From: CAG-791 sp963591995
GTDB taxonomy: Bacteria > Bacillota > Clostridia > Lachnospirales > Lachnospiraceae
Assembly: GCA_963591995.1 (NCBI GenBank)
Contig: CAVAUJ010000021.1
Location: forward strand, 1-35,530
Reading direction: 5' to 3'
DNA: 35,530 nt
The stretch's first letter is position 1. Each line of letters opens with the position of its first letter. This document shows positions 17,105 through 25,795 of this stretch, one piece after another. The notes beneath the pieces were generated by a model. That model made no database searches and was not told the DNA's origin. It saw only the letters and a list, made by a program, of their open reading frames with translations. Both the position numbers and the translations under genes were made by a program.

Positions 17105-18916
17105 TCAACTCGTGTGCTCTTTAAGCGAGATCAATGTCCCATCCTCCAGCTCGTCCTCCGGAAGGAATTGCCGCAGGATCTCCTTTTGTTCCTCATTTGC
17201 AGATGCAATCCAGATGTAGTCATACTCCTGCATTGCGTACTGTACCTTCTCAATAAAAGCCTCTGCGTCCTGCATGATATTCTCACTGGAAGAAAGACTG
17301 CTCTCCGGATCGATCCATCGGCCGTCGCACGAATAATAGGTCTGCATATAGCCAATCCGTCCCTCACTGTCCACGATGTAAATCCGGCTTCCCGCTTCCG
17401 TGTTGTTGTCCAGATAGCTGCCGATCTCCCGCAGCTCTGTGTACGGATCTCCCCAGATCACCTGCGGCTCCATGTGGATCAATGCCTCGGCATTCAGGAC
17501 CGCCAGTACGCAGAAGGATATCGCCAGCACGGAGACCTCAATGCCGCCCTCTCTTCTCTCGTCCTCAAGCCTGCAGAAGATAAGATAGATCACCAGCAAC
17601 GCAAAGACGACATACGATCCCATGTAACGAGGAAAGCTCATGAGATTCGTGAACTCGATTTCCGAGAAGCACAGAATATACAGGATCAGCATCAATACCG
17701 CATAACCGATCCCGCCGAAATCCATGATACCGATCAGTGTGCAGGCCGCTCTCCTGTCGAGCAGCTCCCTGTAAACCCGGCGGAGTACCAGCTCCAGCAG
17801 CGTTACGAGAAAGATCGAGGAAAAGAAGCTGATCGTAAGGCTGCCGCGACTCAGCTGCTGGTTCGTGACGGCCACCGCGTAGTTGTTGATGCTCTCCTTC
17901 ACATAATCCTTGTCGGCAATGTTCTTCAGAATGCTCTCCAGGCTAATCTGCCCGAGATCGAACTGCCCGCTGATGTGCAGCCGCTGAATATACATCTTCC
18001 AGCTGCCCCACCACAGGACAGGCGCCGCAATTCCCGCCAGCGCACACCGGACGCACCGCACCTCCTCCTTCGTCCGCCGGACTTGTATCGCGGTTATGAT
18101 CAGGTACAGCGTCGAAAGGCCGTAGTAGAAGATTCCGATCTGCTTTCCCATCAGCAGCAGTGTCATCAAAAGGCTGTACACTGCCAGATCAAACCTCGAA
18201 TGCAGAACCCTTCCCTTGAAAATGAGCACAAAGGCACCGGCCGCCACCATCGCCATGGGATAATCAAGATAAATGGTCTGCGCAATTCCGTCCCCGTCCA
18301 GAGAAAATACCAGCAGGACACAGAAGGCCAGCATCGCCAGACTCTTGAGACAGGAGCGCAAACCGCCCCTGTGCCGAAGCTCCATTGCAGGCACCAGGAG
18401 TCCAAAGGAGAAGATATGCAGCGCCATGCTGCAGAAATCCTCCCGGAATCCCCCGCTGAGCTTGCAGAACAGCATTTCGAACAAAGGGAAGAACGGCGGA
18501 TAATCCTTGTGCACGGTAAGGACCGAATCCGCAACGCTGTAAAAGCGATCCAGACGGAGCATCTCCCGCACCATCATGCCCCAGAATCCCATTTCATCGG
18601 AAACAGAAAAGCTGCGTCCCCAGTCGATCACGACATACCAGGCACAGATCATCAGAAAAGCATAAAAGCCAAAGGAGCAATACGAAGGGATGCTCTCCTT
18701 CCGGTGTCGGATGAATTGCAGAATTGCCCAGACGCCGGCAGCGGCTAGCAGCACATACGCGATGCGGAACGTATGGAACACATATTGGGAGGTATACAGA
18801 ACCAGAATCGGCGCGATCAATGTGATCGGAAGACATTCTCCGAACTTTCGCCTTGTTGCCGACACAATTCCTGCATTCAGGATCAATATGGCAAAAATCG
18901 GAATAAGAAAGCCCAT
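17105..18916 (-). CDS. polytopic GT-C-like membrane protein (603 aa)
   Basis: The protein has about 11-13 membrane helices and a C-terminal soluble domain of roughly 120 residues. After the third or fourth helix it reads DWGRSFSVSDEMGFWGMMVREML, then VLTVHKDYPPFFPLFEMLF. An acidic pair in a first large loop followed by YPP is the arrangement of RgtA-D-like and other GT-C glycosyltransferases. It is expected to act outside the membrane on a polyprenyl-linked donor, by inference. Start ATG at 18916 is preceded by GGAG. It follows the radical SAM gene by about 85 bases. It is also one of the candidates for a chain polymerase, since no other Wzy is recognised here. Confidence 0.75.
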   Translation of the reverse strand: MGFLIPIFAILILNAGIVSATRRKFGECLPITLIAPILVLYTSQYVFHTFRIAYVLLAAAGVWAILQFIRHRKESIPSYCSFGFYAFLMICAWYVVIDWGRSFSVSDEMGFWGMMVREMLRLDRFYSVADSVLTVHKDYPPFFPLFEMLFCKLSGGFREDFCSMALHIFSFGLLVPAMELRHRGGLRSCLKSLAMLAFCVLLVFSLDGDGIAQTIYLDYPMAMVAAGAFVLIFKGRVLHSRFDLAVYSLLMTLLLMGKQIGIFYYGLSTLYLIITAIQVRRTKEEVRCVRCALAGIAAPVLWWGSWKMYIQRLHISGQFDLGQISLESILKNIADKDYVKESINNYAVAVTNQQLSRGSLTISFFSSIFLVTLLELVLRRVYRELLDRRAACTLIGIMDFGGIGYAVLMLILYILCFSEIEFTNLMSFPRYMGSYVVFALLVIYLIFCRLEDERREGGIEVSVLAISFCVLAVLNAEALIHMEPQVIWGDPYTELREIGSYLDNNTEAGSRIYIVDSEGRIGYMQTYYSCDGRWIDPESSLSSSENIMQDAEAFIEKVQYAMQEYDYIWIASANEEQKEILRQFLPEDELEDGTLISLKEHTS

Positions 18917-19000
18917 CTCTGTTCTCCTGCGTCTGCATCCTGCGGCAGGCCTGCGCCATCGCCGGCGTGGTCTGCACGAAGGATTCTGCGAATCGGTACC

Positions 19001-20482
19001 CTACGCATCCTTTCTCTTATTGCCGAAATCCATCAGATGTCCGAACACCTTTCCGGCCGCTCTGGCGATGAACTTCACATCCTCCCAGCTGCGGATTCCC
19101 AGGATCCGGCGTGCGATGAACTCCGGATGAAAGGCCACCTTATAGACCTCCTGCACGGCCTCCATGAGACGCTCATCGCCGACCGGCGTCTTCATCACCG
19201 GCCGCCGCATGTCGTATTCCGCATAGTCCTCGGTCTGCAGCCATCCGTTTGCCCGGCACTCCTCATAAAGGGGTGTGCCCGGGTAGGGAATGCACACCGT
19301 CGCCTGCAGCGTCTTCGCATAGCCCTTCTGCAGCAGCATGCGGCCCAGCTTCACCGTGTTCGCAATCTCTTCCTCGCCCTCCCACGGGTAGCCGAACATG
19401 ATCGTCACATGCACCGACAGGCCGGCCTTCTGCGCCATCTTGCAGCTCTCGATCATGGTCTCGATCTTCTCGCCCTTGCGGATACGGTCCAGCGTCGCCT
19501 GGTTGGCGCTCTCAAGGCCGAAGAGAACGAACCGGAAGCCCGCCTTCTTCATCAGACGGTACTCCTCCAGTGTCAGACGGGAGAAGCGCATGTTGCAGTC
19601 CATCACAACCCTCCGGTTGTAGCCGCGGTCGATCATCCCCTGACAGAAGGTATGCAGCCACTCACCGACCGGAAAGGCGCCGGAGTCGTCCATGATCTCC
19701 TTCACGCCGTACTCCTCGATCAGGACGCCGATTTCATCCAGCAGAGATTCCGGTGTCCGCATGTGATACTCGTTGTAGAGCGTCGTCCAGCTGCAGAAGG
19801 TACACTTGTGATACCAGCAGTCCCGGGCGGCCATGGTATAGGTTCCGGGCAGACGGCTGTAATTGCCGTTCTTCTCGCTGTAAAGTCTCCATTTGGTCAG
19901 ATCACGGTCAATGCGCGGCAGGAGATTCAGATCATGGCTCAGCCGGAAGCGGCCGGTATTGCATATCTTCCCTTGCCCGTCGCGATAATAAATGCCGGGC
20001 TCCAGCTCACCGATGACCGGTTTTCCTTTGTGGTCCTCCAGACTCTCGCAGAGATTCTCCAGAAGGAAGTCGTAGTTGCCGCCCGTCAGGACATAATCCA
20101 CCGGACAGTGCTCCATCGTCTCCTCGGGAAAGGCGGTCACATGATCGCCCACCATGACAATGATCATCTCCGGCCGGATCCGCTTGAAATCCTTTACGAT
20201 CTCCCAATGGAGCTTTACCACCGGCGCCTTGGTCTCAATCATCATGACATCGATGTCACTCTTCCCGACATATTCCCGGAACCACGCGTAGGTCTTCCCT
20301 TCGGCAATGCCGTCATCCCAGACAACCTCGAAGCCCTTGGACTGCAGATAGGTTGCCGCATACGCAGGCACCATGGGATAAATATAAGTAGGAGAATTGA
20401 ACCATTGGAACTGACGGTTCTGTCCCAGCAAGGCAACGCCCTTCTCACTCTCCAGAGGCGGATACGCAATTGAAATCTTCAT
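19001..20482 (-). CDS. B12-binding domain radical SAM protein
   Basis: The 493-residue protein has an N-terminal cobalamin-binding Rossmann-type domain (about 1-150, with YAATYLQSKGFEVVWDDG and MVGDHVTAFPEETMEHCPVDYVLTGG) followed by a radical SAM core. The [4Fe-4S] cysteines are C222, C227 and C230 in DCWYHKCTFCSW, so the spacing is CX4CX2C rather than the usual CX3CX2C. Later core motifs are present: MDDSGAFPVG, FVLFGLESANQATLDRIRKG, VTIMFGYPWEGEEE and CIPYPGTPLYEECRANGW. Members of this class do methylations at unactivated carbons, ring contractions and other radical rearrangements. Here it lies between a GT2 gene and a GT-C-like gene, so the substrate is probably a sugar, a lipid carrier or another glycan component. 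The specific reaction is unknown. ATG at 20482, with AAGGA further upstream than usual. Confidence 0.92.
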   Translation of the reverse strand: MKISIAYPPLESEKGVALLGQNRQFQWFNSPTYIYPMVPAYAATYLQSKGFEVVWDDGIAEGKTYAWFREYVGKSDIDVMMIETKAPVVKLHWEIVKDFKRIRPEMIIVMVGDHVTAFPEETMEHCPVDYVLTGGNYDFLLENLCESLEDHKGKPVIGELEPGIYYRDGQGKICNTGRFRLSHDLNLLPRIDRDLTKWRLYSEKNGNYSRLPGTYTMAARDCWYHKCTFCSWTTLYNEYHMRTPESLLDEIGVLIEEYGVKEIMDDSGAFPVGEWLHTFCQGMIDRGYNRRVVMDCNMRFSRLTLEEYRLMKKAGFRFVLFGLESANQATLDRIRKGEKIETMIESCKMAQKAGLSVHVTIMFGYPWEGEEEIANTVKLGRMLLQKGYAKTLQATVCIPYPGTPLYEECRANGWLQTEDYAEYDMRRPVMKTPVGDERLMEAVQEVYKVAFHPEFIARRILGIRSWEDVKFIARAAGKVFGHLMDFGNKRKDA

Positions 20483-20527
20483 TTTACTCTTCGTCCTTTT
20501 TCATTTCTATTTCGGCAGGATCTGTTC

Positions 20528-21514
20528 CTACCGCAAAAGCTTTTTCGAGCAGAGTCCCTGCACAAAGCGGATTCCGTACCCCACATGGGTGAGGAAAATG
20601 CCCAGCAGCGCCAGAATCCACACGCGGAAATTCTCCGCATGACGGATGCTCCCCGCGAGCAGCAGAAAATACACCAGCAGAACGCTCCCATAAATATACC
20701 ATATCGCCGGTACAAAGATCGCCAGGACCGGTCCGAGGATCAGTCCCGCCACGAACAGCGTCGGGACAAAGTAAGCGAATCTCCGTGAGGTCTGCGGCAG
20801 CACCTTCGCAAAATAACCGCGGTGTTTGGCATAATTGGTGGCCTGCCGCAGATGTGCGCGGAACATGCGCCGCCGGTGGTGATAAACCAGAATCTGCGGA
20901 TCATATACGATGCGATATCCTGCATTGACGATATCCAGGCACAGCTTGGTATCCTCTCCCGGGTAGTAATTGGAGTCATATCCTCCGACCTTTCGGAACA
21001 GGTCGGCCCGAACGATCAGGTTCACGCTCGGAAGATCATCCACGTCCCGCCCGGCCTCCGGCAGATACCGGTAGGTATACCCGGCACTGCACATCTTCGA
21101 TTCGTACACCTTGCCGGACGCCTTCTGCCAGTCATCGTCCTCCGGCGCCGTCACCGCAGGTCCCCCCACGGCTCCCACGGAAGGATCCTCGAAATACGGC
21201 AGTGCCTTCTCCAGCCACGCAGGAGAAGGATAGGCATCGTCGTCAATAAAGGCAATGATCTCGCCCCTGGCATATTGCAATGCCATGTCACGCTTCTGTG
21301 CAGGCCCTGTCTTTCCGGACGGGATCACGCGAACCTTTTCTCCCATCTCTGGGAAGCTCTCCTGCGTCTCCTCGTCCGGAAAGATCAGGATCTCATAATC
21401 CTGCTCCTTCATCGCCGCATAATGCGGCATGGCTGTCCGTATGTAATCGTTGATTTCTTTGACCGGAATAATGACCGAGAATTTAATGATTCCGGTCTCG
21501 CTTATTTGCTCCAT
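20528..21514 (-). CDS. GT2 family glycosyltransferase with C-terminal membrane domain
   Basis: The 328-residue protein has FSVIIPVKEINDYIRTAMP at the start, the metal-binding motif IAFIDDDAYPSPAWL (DDD about 91-93), GGYDSNYYPGEDTKLCLDI for the acceptor/catalytic acid region, and three to four membrane helices after residue 235. This form is common among membrane-bound GT2 enzymes that use polyprenyl acceptors. Its ATG lies 13 bases inside the previous gene, so translation is coupled. It precedes the B12 radical SAM gene by 45 bases, and the two form a compact pair. A joint role on one sugar is suggested by position only. Confidence 0.9.
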   Translation of the reverse strand: MEQISETGIIKFSVIIPVKEINDYIRTAMPHYAAMKEQDYEILIFPDEETQESFPEMGEKVRVIPSGKTGPAQKRDMALQYARGEIIAFIDDDAYPSPAWLEKALPYFEDPSVGAVGGPAVTAPEDDDWQKASGKVYESKMCSAGYTYRYLPEAGRDVDDLPSVNLIVRADLFRKVGGYDSNYYPGEDTKLCLDIVNAGYRIVYDPQILVYHHRRRMFRAHLRQATNYAKHRGYFAKVLPQTSRRFAYFVPTLFVAGLILGPVLAIFVPAIWYIYGSVLLVYFLLLAGSIRHAENFRVWILALLGIFLTHVGYGIRFVQGLCSKKLLR

Positions 21515-23022
21515 TTTCCCACCAGTTTATCGGTATACTCTTTGTCTGCTTTTTCAAAAATCACACTGTTTTGTCCATACCACGCCGCGATCCCATTGTT
21601 TCCCCAGTAATCCTGCCAGTCCCGAACGTCCAGCATCTTCAGAACTCTTGAAGTCGGAAGTTCCGTGGTAATCACCACATCCTTCTCGGCAGAAGAAGCG
21701 ACTTCCTCATATATCGCATCGATCTCCTCGCAGAACACTGCGCAATGACCGCTTGCGACCTCCGCAATCTGATTGGGAATCATGCTGTCAGACCATCTGT
21801 TCAGAAACAGATTCGCGGTCAGAATGAGGATTCCGCATAGGCGCAGAACAGCTTGATGCCGCTCCCTTAATTTACAATCAGGAACCTTTTTCCCCAAGTG
21901 ACTCTTCGCCCATTCTGCCGTGTATAACGTACACAGGATGGTCAGCATACCCATTGCCATATCTACTTCATACCCGACGCGATCGGATAAATACCCTTCC
22001 AGCTGGTATGCCAATACAAAGGGAAAGATCATTATGTACGCTGTGAAAAAAACATAGCACCACAGAAACACCGGATTCCACTTTGCCCGGAACAGGTTAC
22101 CGCTCCTGCTGTAAACAAAGGCAAAAACCAATGCACACAAGCCAATTAAAAAGCCACTGCTAATCAAGCCTTTATAACGAAGAAAGACATCTTCCAACGT
22201 CAGCCAAAGAACTTTTAAAATATAATATCCTTCTCCCGTTTCCGCGGCATGTCTTACAAAGTTTCCCGGTGAAAATGCATTCAGCAATGCCCCGGACAAT
22301 GTCGCTAAAAACGGGGCACAATACTCGCCGGCAATTCTTCTCTTCTCCATCCATTGCAAGGAGTAAATTGCCAGGTAAACCGCACAGAAAAGAGCGGTCC
22401 CAACCAGCGGACCACCGCATCCCAGAAAGCCCAGGGCCATTGATAAGAAAAGCGCGCTTTTTCGGTTCGTTCTTGTATAATAAAGATATTGACCGATTCC
22501 AAACAGGCCGCACAAAAGCGGAACCGTATATGCAAAAACCACATCAATCCAATACAACTCCTCCGCCGGAGAAACCGTGTTCATGCATCCCCACATCAGT
22601 ACCGCGGTTAACGAAATCCACCATCTGCACCTTTTCTGTGTTTGAAAAAAGCCTGTGAATTCCCACACCGTATATAGAATGGATGCAAAAAACAATAAAT
22701 CGATGATAAAACACGCCTTCCGAAAAGCATCAATCCCGTAAATTTGCAGACCATAGAGTAAATAAATCAGGACATTTGACAGCCATGTGCCTTGCCAACT
22801 CTTGTACAAATTCCACGCAGATGCCAACTCCACATGCAAATAGCTCAAGGTGGGATTCTGCACTTGTATGGATTGATTTGCCATCATATAGGAGAAATCA
22901 TCCGCCTGATACGTGATATATTTCGTGCAGTACAGGCTCATCACCACAAATGCTGTGATTGCTATCCCGCCCAATAAATCTATCCATTTCCATGGGTCCT
23001 TTGCTCTTTTAATCTTGTTCAT
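21502..23022 (-). CDS. DUF6056-like polytopic membrane protein
   Basis: The 506-residue protein has about ten membrane helices. After the first helix it reads YQADDFSYMMANQSIQ and then YKSWQGTWLSNVLIYLL, the acidic-pair plus W.G(R/T) pattern of DUF6056 and GtrII-like GT-C proteins. A later loop has SPAEELYWIDVVFAYTVPLL. The C-terminal domain (about residues 410-506) is soluble and likely extracytoplasmic. It is moderately AT-rich, like the DUF2142 gene before it. The function is inferred to be sugar transfer or another membrane step in glycan assembly; the family has no established activity that I can cite. Confidence 0.65.
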   Translation of the reverse strand: MNKIKRAKDPWKWIDLLGGIAITAFVVMSLYCTKYITYQADDFSYMMANQSIQVQNPTLSYLHVELASAWNLYKSWQGTWLSNVLIYLLYGLQIYGIDAFRKACFIIDLLFFASILYTVWEFTGFFQTQKRCRWWISLTAVLMWGCMNTVSPAEELYWIDVVFAYTVPLLCGLFGIGQYLYYTRTNRKSALFLSMALGFLGCGGPLVGTALFCAVYLAIYSLQWMEKRRIAGEYCAPFLATLSGALLNAFSPGNFVRHAAETGEGYYILKVLWLTLEDVFLRYKGLISSGFLIGLCALVFAFVYSRSGNLFRAKWNPVFLWCYVFFTAYIMIFPFVLAYQLEGYLSDRVGYEVDMAMGMLTILCTLYTAEWAKSHLGKKVPDCKLRERHQAVLRLCGILILTANLFLNRWSDSMIPNQIAEVASGHCAVFCEEIDAIYEEVASSAEKDVVITTELPTSRVLKMLDVRDWQDYWGNNGIAAWYGQNSVIFEKADKEYTDKLVGKWSK

Positions 23023-23075
23023 GCCTCGATGCTTCCCCTACGGTTTGAACTTCTTAATGCTATTACTGTTACTTT

Positions 23076-25046
23076 TTATGTAAACGAGCTTGACATTAAA
23101 ACACAGGTGAGAACAGCTATGTTCTGTATCAAACTGATAACCGTACAGCGTGCCTGCACTTTGCAGGATAACTCCTCCTCTTTATGCCCGTCTGCCAACA
23201 TGAAATACAGAACCGGCAGCATCGGCAGGAAATACCTTCCCTGAATTCCCTCGATAGCCTCAATCTCTTCCGGATTTCCCTTCGTCCATTGAACATAGAG
23301 ACTGGACATGATCAATACCACGGTCAGCAGGAAAACAAAAGCCAGAAGAAAACGATTCCCTCGTGTCCTCCCGTCGCACGCACGATCTCTTTGCAAAACA
23401 CCATCCGCCGTGCCTTTTATTCCAGATCCGCAAAACAAAGCTACCAGCAAGGCAACCACTCCGATCAACGTCAACGTATCTCCTGCTGTAAAGGACATCG
23501 GGTACCCCAGTGTTTCCCCTGTCAGCTGAGTTGTCCAGAGCGCTCCATATTTCCATAAGGTGTGCAGCATCAATCCTATGTATGAAAGCGGATGATGCAT
23601 TACCCATTGTATTTTCTCAGCGGAATTTCCGCCGCCGTTGGTTAACGAAAGATATCTTCCCGCATACGCTGCCCAACCAACAGCCAAAATCACCGCTGTA
23701 ATCACCGTTACGATCTTATAGCATCTGCCAAACCTCTTTCCCGAAAAGCGATCACCGGGAATCAGGAATACCAGAAAGGCCGCCATAAAATACACCACCT
23801 TACTGGAAGAAACCATCAAAACCATCACGGTCAGAGGAAGCAATTGTTTCCATCCTATGCTGTTCTCCTTTTGTGCCCCCAGCTTCATACAGTAAGCCAG
23901 CAATAAAACAACCGCAGCATAGGTCATTGCATCCGCAGAGAGACTGGCTCTCTCCTGCAAAGCCACCGGACACAGTGATATAACTGCAAGTGCCCATTTC
24001 CCGTACGGAATCCATTTAATTGCATAATAAATCATAACCGAACATCCGATTGCACTGATCAGACGTCCTGTAAGACAAGAAATCCACACATTCCCACTTA
24101 ACGATCCGATGAACACTCCTGCCAGCTGAAATATGTATACCAGCGGATTGTACAAGGCTATATTGACACAATCCCACAGCCTGCGATCCGCGCCGTAATT
24201 AGCTGTCTCCAAATGCTTCCACATGTTATACGGAGTATATTGCTGCCATGCTACCGCGATTTGAGGAATCGGGACTCTGCCGTCGGCCGGAACCACAAAA
24301 TATCCCTCGAGGATGCCGAAAATACGTACAAAATGAGAATCCTCGTCCGGCACACGAAAAGAAGGCATCAACACGCACCAGCATAGGCACAGCAGTATCG
24401 AGGTGAGCAGGAACACGCATTCCGGCGAAGCATTCTTTCTTTTCGTTATTGCACATACGGCTGCCAACAGCAGCAGCTCCCCCACCGAGCAAATGCGTAT
24501 CACAAAGCTTCTGCTGAACCAGCGATAAAAAACGCGAACACAAATCTCATCCTTCTGATAATTCTTATGGAATATAAGAGAATTCTCCTCTGTCGCAGCA
24601 TCGCTTGTAAGCCGGATTTCGTAATCCGCACCTTCCTGCAGCAGCAGACCCTCAGGAACCTTCAGCTGTACCTGCTGATCTTCATATCCGGATGCATTGT
24701 CCAGCACCGCAGAATAAAGTTCTGTACCACAATGCAGAAGTTGAAATCGGGTCGTGTATCCGTCTCCGTTCTCTGCTTTTGTATAATACAGATTAAATCC
24801 GTAAATAGAGTCCTTCTCCGCGGCAAACTCAACCGATACAGGGTGTCCTGCCGTCACCGCTACTGTTTCCGTAGACACATCGGCATACGGAAACTGCACA
24901 ATGTAATCATCGTCAATGTACCAATGGTTGAATGAGATGATCGCAATTGCTCCAAGGAGAAACAGCACAATACTCCTTCTCACGGAAGAAACATCACAAA
25001 CGCTGTTTTTTCTTATGATGTTCCCTAACTGTGAATCAGCCTTCAA
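23076..25046 (-). CDS. DUF2142 family polytopic membrane protein (656 aa)
   Basis: The protein shares the DUF2142 plan: an N-terminal helix, an extracytoplasmic beta-rich domain (about 50-180), a short helix pair, then the membrane core starting with PSFRVPDEDSHFVRIFGILEGYFVV and ending with EGIQGRYFLPMLPVLYFML. The PDE..HF loop is the conserved acidic site of the family. The frame opens at TTG 25046 with GGGGG a few bases upstream; no ATG is available near the N-terminus. The gene is less GC-rich than the other two DUF2142 genes in the window, which suggests separate acquisition rather than recent duplication. Probable role: a GT-C-like step on the outside of the membrane. Confidence 0.87.
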   Translation of the reverse strand: MKADSQLGNIIRKNSVCDVSSVRRSIVLFLLGAIAIISFNHWYIDDDYIVQFPYADVSTETVAVTAGHPVSVEFAAEKDSIYGFNLYYTKAENGDGYTTRFQLLHCGTELYSAVLDNASGYEDQQVQLKVPEGLLLQEGADYEIRLTSDAATEENSLIFHKNYQKDEICVRVFYRWFSRSFVIRICSVGELLLLAAVCAITKRKNASPECVFLLTSILLCLCWCVLMPSFRVPDEDSHFVRIFGILEGYFVVPADGRVPIPQIAVAWQQYTPYNMWKHLETANYGADRRLWDCVNIALYNPLVYIFQLAGVFIGSLSGNVWISCLTGRLISAIGCSVMIYYAIKWIPYGKWALAVISLCPVALQERASLSADAMTYAAVVLLLAYCMKLGAQKENSIGWKQLLPLTVMVLMVSSSKVVYFMAAFLVFLIPGDRFSGKRFGRCYKIVTVITAVILAVGWAAYAGRYLSLTNGGGNSAEKIQWVMHHPLSYIGLMLHTLWKYGALWTTQLTGETLGYPMSFTAGDTLTLIGVVALLVALFCGSGIKGTADGVLQRDRACDGRTRGNRFLLAFVFLLTVVLIMSSLYVQWTKGNPEEIEAIEGIQGRYFLPMLPVLYFMLADGHKEEELSCKVQARCTVISLIQNIAVLTCVLMSSSFT

Positions 25047-25122
25047 ATCATGCCCCCTGCTTCTGCCGGTAAATTGCCCTTCTCACTTCATGCATCTAAT
25101 CTGATGCGCGTCTGATATACAT

Positions 25123-25190
25123 TTCACCGCAGTCTGTTCCCTTCACCGCAGTTCATTTCCTTCACGGCAGCCCGTTTCCTTCACTGCTCT
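25123..25190. repeat. 19-bp tandem repeat, about 3.5 copies, after DUF2304
   Basis: Copies start at 25123, 25142, 25161 and (partial) 25180, exactly 19 bases apart, each beginning ttcacNgc. The array covers the stop codon of the DUF2304 gene and about 60 bases of the following intergenic stretch. Read on the minus strand, each unit contains GTGAAGG. The copies differ at several positions, so the array is not freshly made. Confidence 0.85.
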
Positions 25191-25561
25191 CCCTCTCCCG
25201 ACTGTGCCTTCTCCGCCTCCAGCGCCCGCAGGCGCTCCTCCAGGAGCGCGTTGCTCTGGGCAAGGTCCCGGATCCGCTCGGTCTGCTTGGACACAATGGA
25301 GGTCAGCATCATCAGGAGGATCAGCACGAAGGCCAGGAGCATCATGTACAGCGTGTTCATGACGCTCTGGATGCCGCTCAGCCTTGCGATCAGGAGCAGC
25401 AGCTCCGGAAAACTCACCAGCACCAGCATGACGACGCCGGTCAGGAGCCAGAGAAGCGTATATTTCAGGGCGAGCCGTCGTCTCTTGAGCAGCATCAGGA
25501 CGATGATGAAAAAGGCTGCGATCGCCGCGATGAGTACCATTTTCAATTGCAACGGAATCAT
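25181..25561 (-). CDS. DUF2304 family small membrane protein
   Basis: The 126-residue protein has three hydrophobic segments (about 5-23, 33-52 and 66-92) and a charged coiled-coil tail (KQTERIRDLAQSNALLEERLRALEAEKAQ). This matches DUF2304, a small membrane family found beside DPM-type GT2 and GT-C genes in surface-glycan loci. The chosen ATG at 25561 has GGAGGGG six bases upstream. The frame is open further upstream to about 25795, but without a comparable start. Its usual GT2 partner is not adjacent here. The role may be to assist or anchor a polyprenyl-phosphate sugar synthase; that is inference. Confidence 0.88.
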   Translation of the reverse strand: MIPLQLKMVLIAAIAAFFIIVLMLLKRRRLALKYTLLWLLTGVVMLVLVSFPELLLLIARLSGIQSVMNTLYMMLLAFVLILLMMLTSIVSKQTERIRDLAQSNALLEERLRALEAEKAQSGEGEQ

Positions 25562-25795
25562 ATTCCCCTCCTGCTCTGTCTGTGCCGTCGCACCTGCACA
25601 CTCCGGTATAGAATAACATAAATTGTCGCAATTACATATGCCGGAATGCGCCCCTGCAGGAGCCCCGTATAAGCCCCTGCAGGAGCCCCGGGTCGTCTGC
25701 CGGTGAGTATTCCGGGCAAGGGCATAACACATCACAAAGAAAAGGACTGCCGCCGCCAGAGGAACACTGACAACCGCAATCCATCGATTCCTTAT
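25562..25795. other. intergenic stretch of about 230 bases with repeats and unassigned frames
   Basis: Between the flippase and DUF2304 genes the minus strand holds two overlapping signals. In the DUF2304 frame, from about 25795, an open stretch encodes a membrane-helix-like segment (WIAVVSVPLAAAVLFFVMCY) but has no good start codon. In another frame, ATG at 25784 (AAGGA four bases upstream) opens a 50-codon cysteine-rich frame ending at 25632. An 18-base direct repeat (gcccctgcaggagccccg, at 25650-25667 and 25673-25690) lies within both. The stretch could be a gene remnant; neither frame is convincing as a gene. Confidence 0.4.
25650..25690. repeat. 18-bp direct repeat, period 23
   Basis: The sequence gcccctgcaggagccccg occurs identically at 25650-25667 and 25673-25690. 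Each copy contains the palindrome cctgcagg. It lies upstream of DUF2304. Confidence 0.85.

Noticed and set aside
25055..25105. A 15-codon minus-strand frame just before the DUF2142 gene at 25046, as a possible leader peptide.
   Set aside because: It overlaps the next start, but there is no regulatory codon pattern, terminator or alternative hairpin to support attenuation.
25123..25190. CRISPR array or integron-type attachment site at the 19-bp repeat.
   Set aside because: Units are directly adjacent with no spacers, are few and degenerate, and no cas or integrase genes are present.
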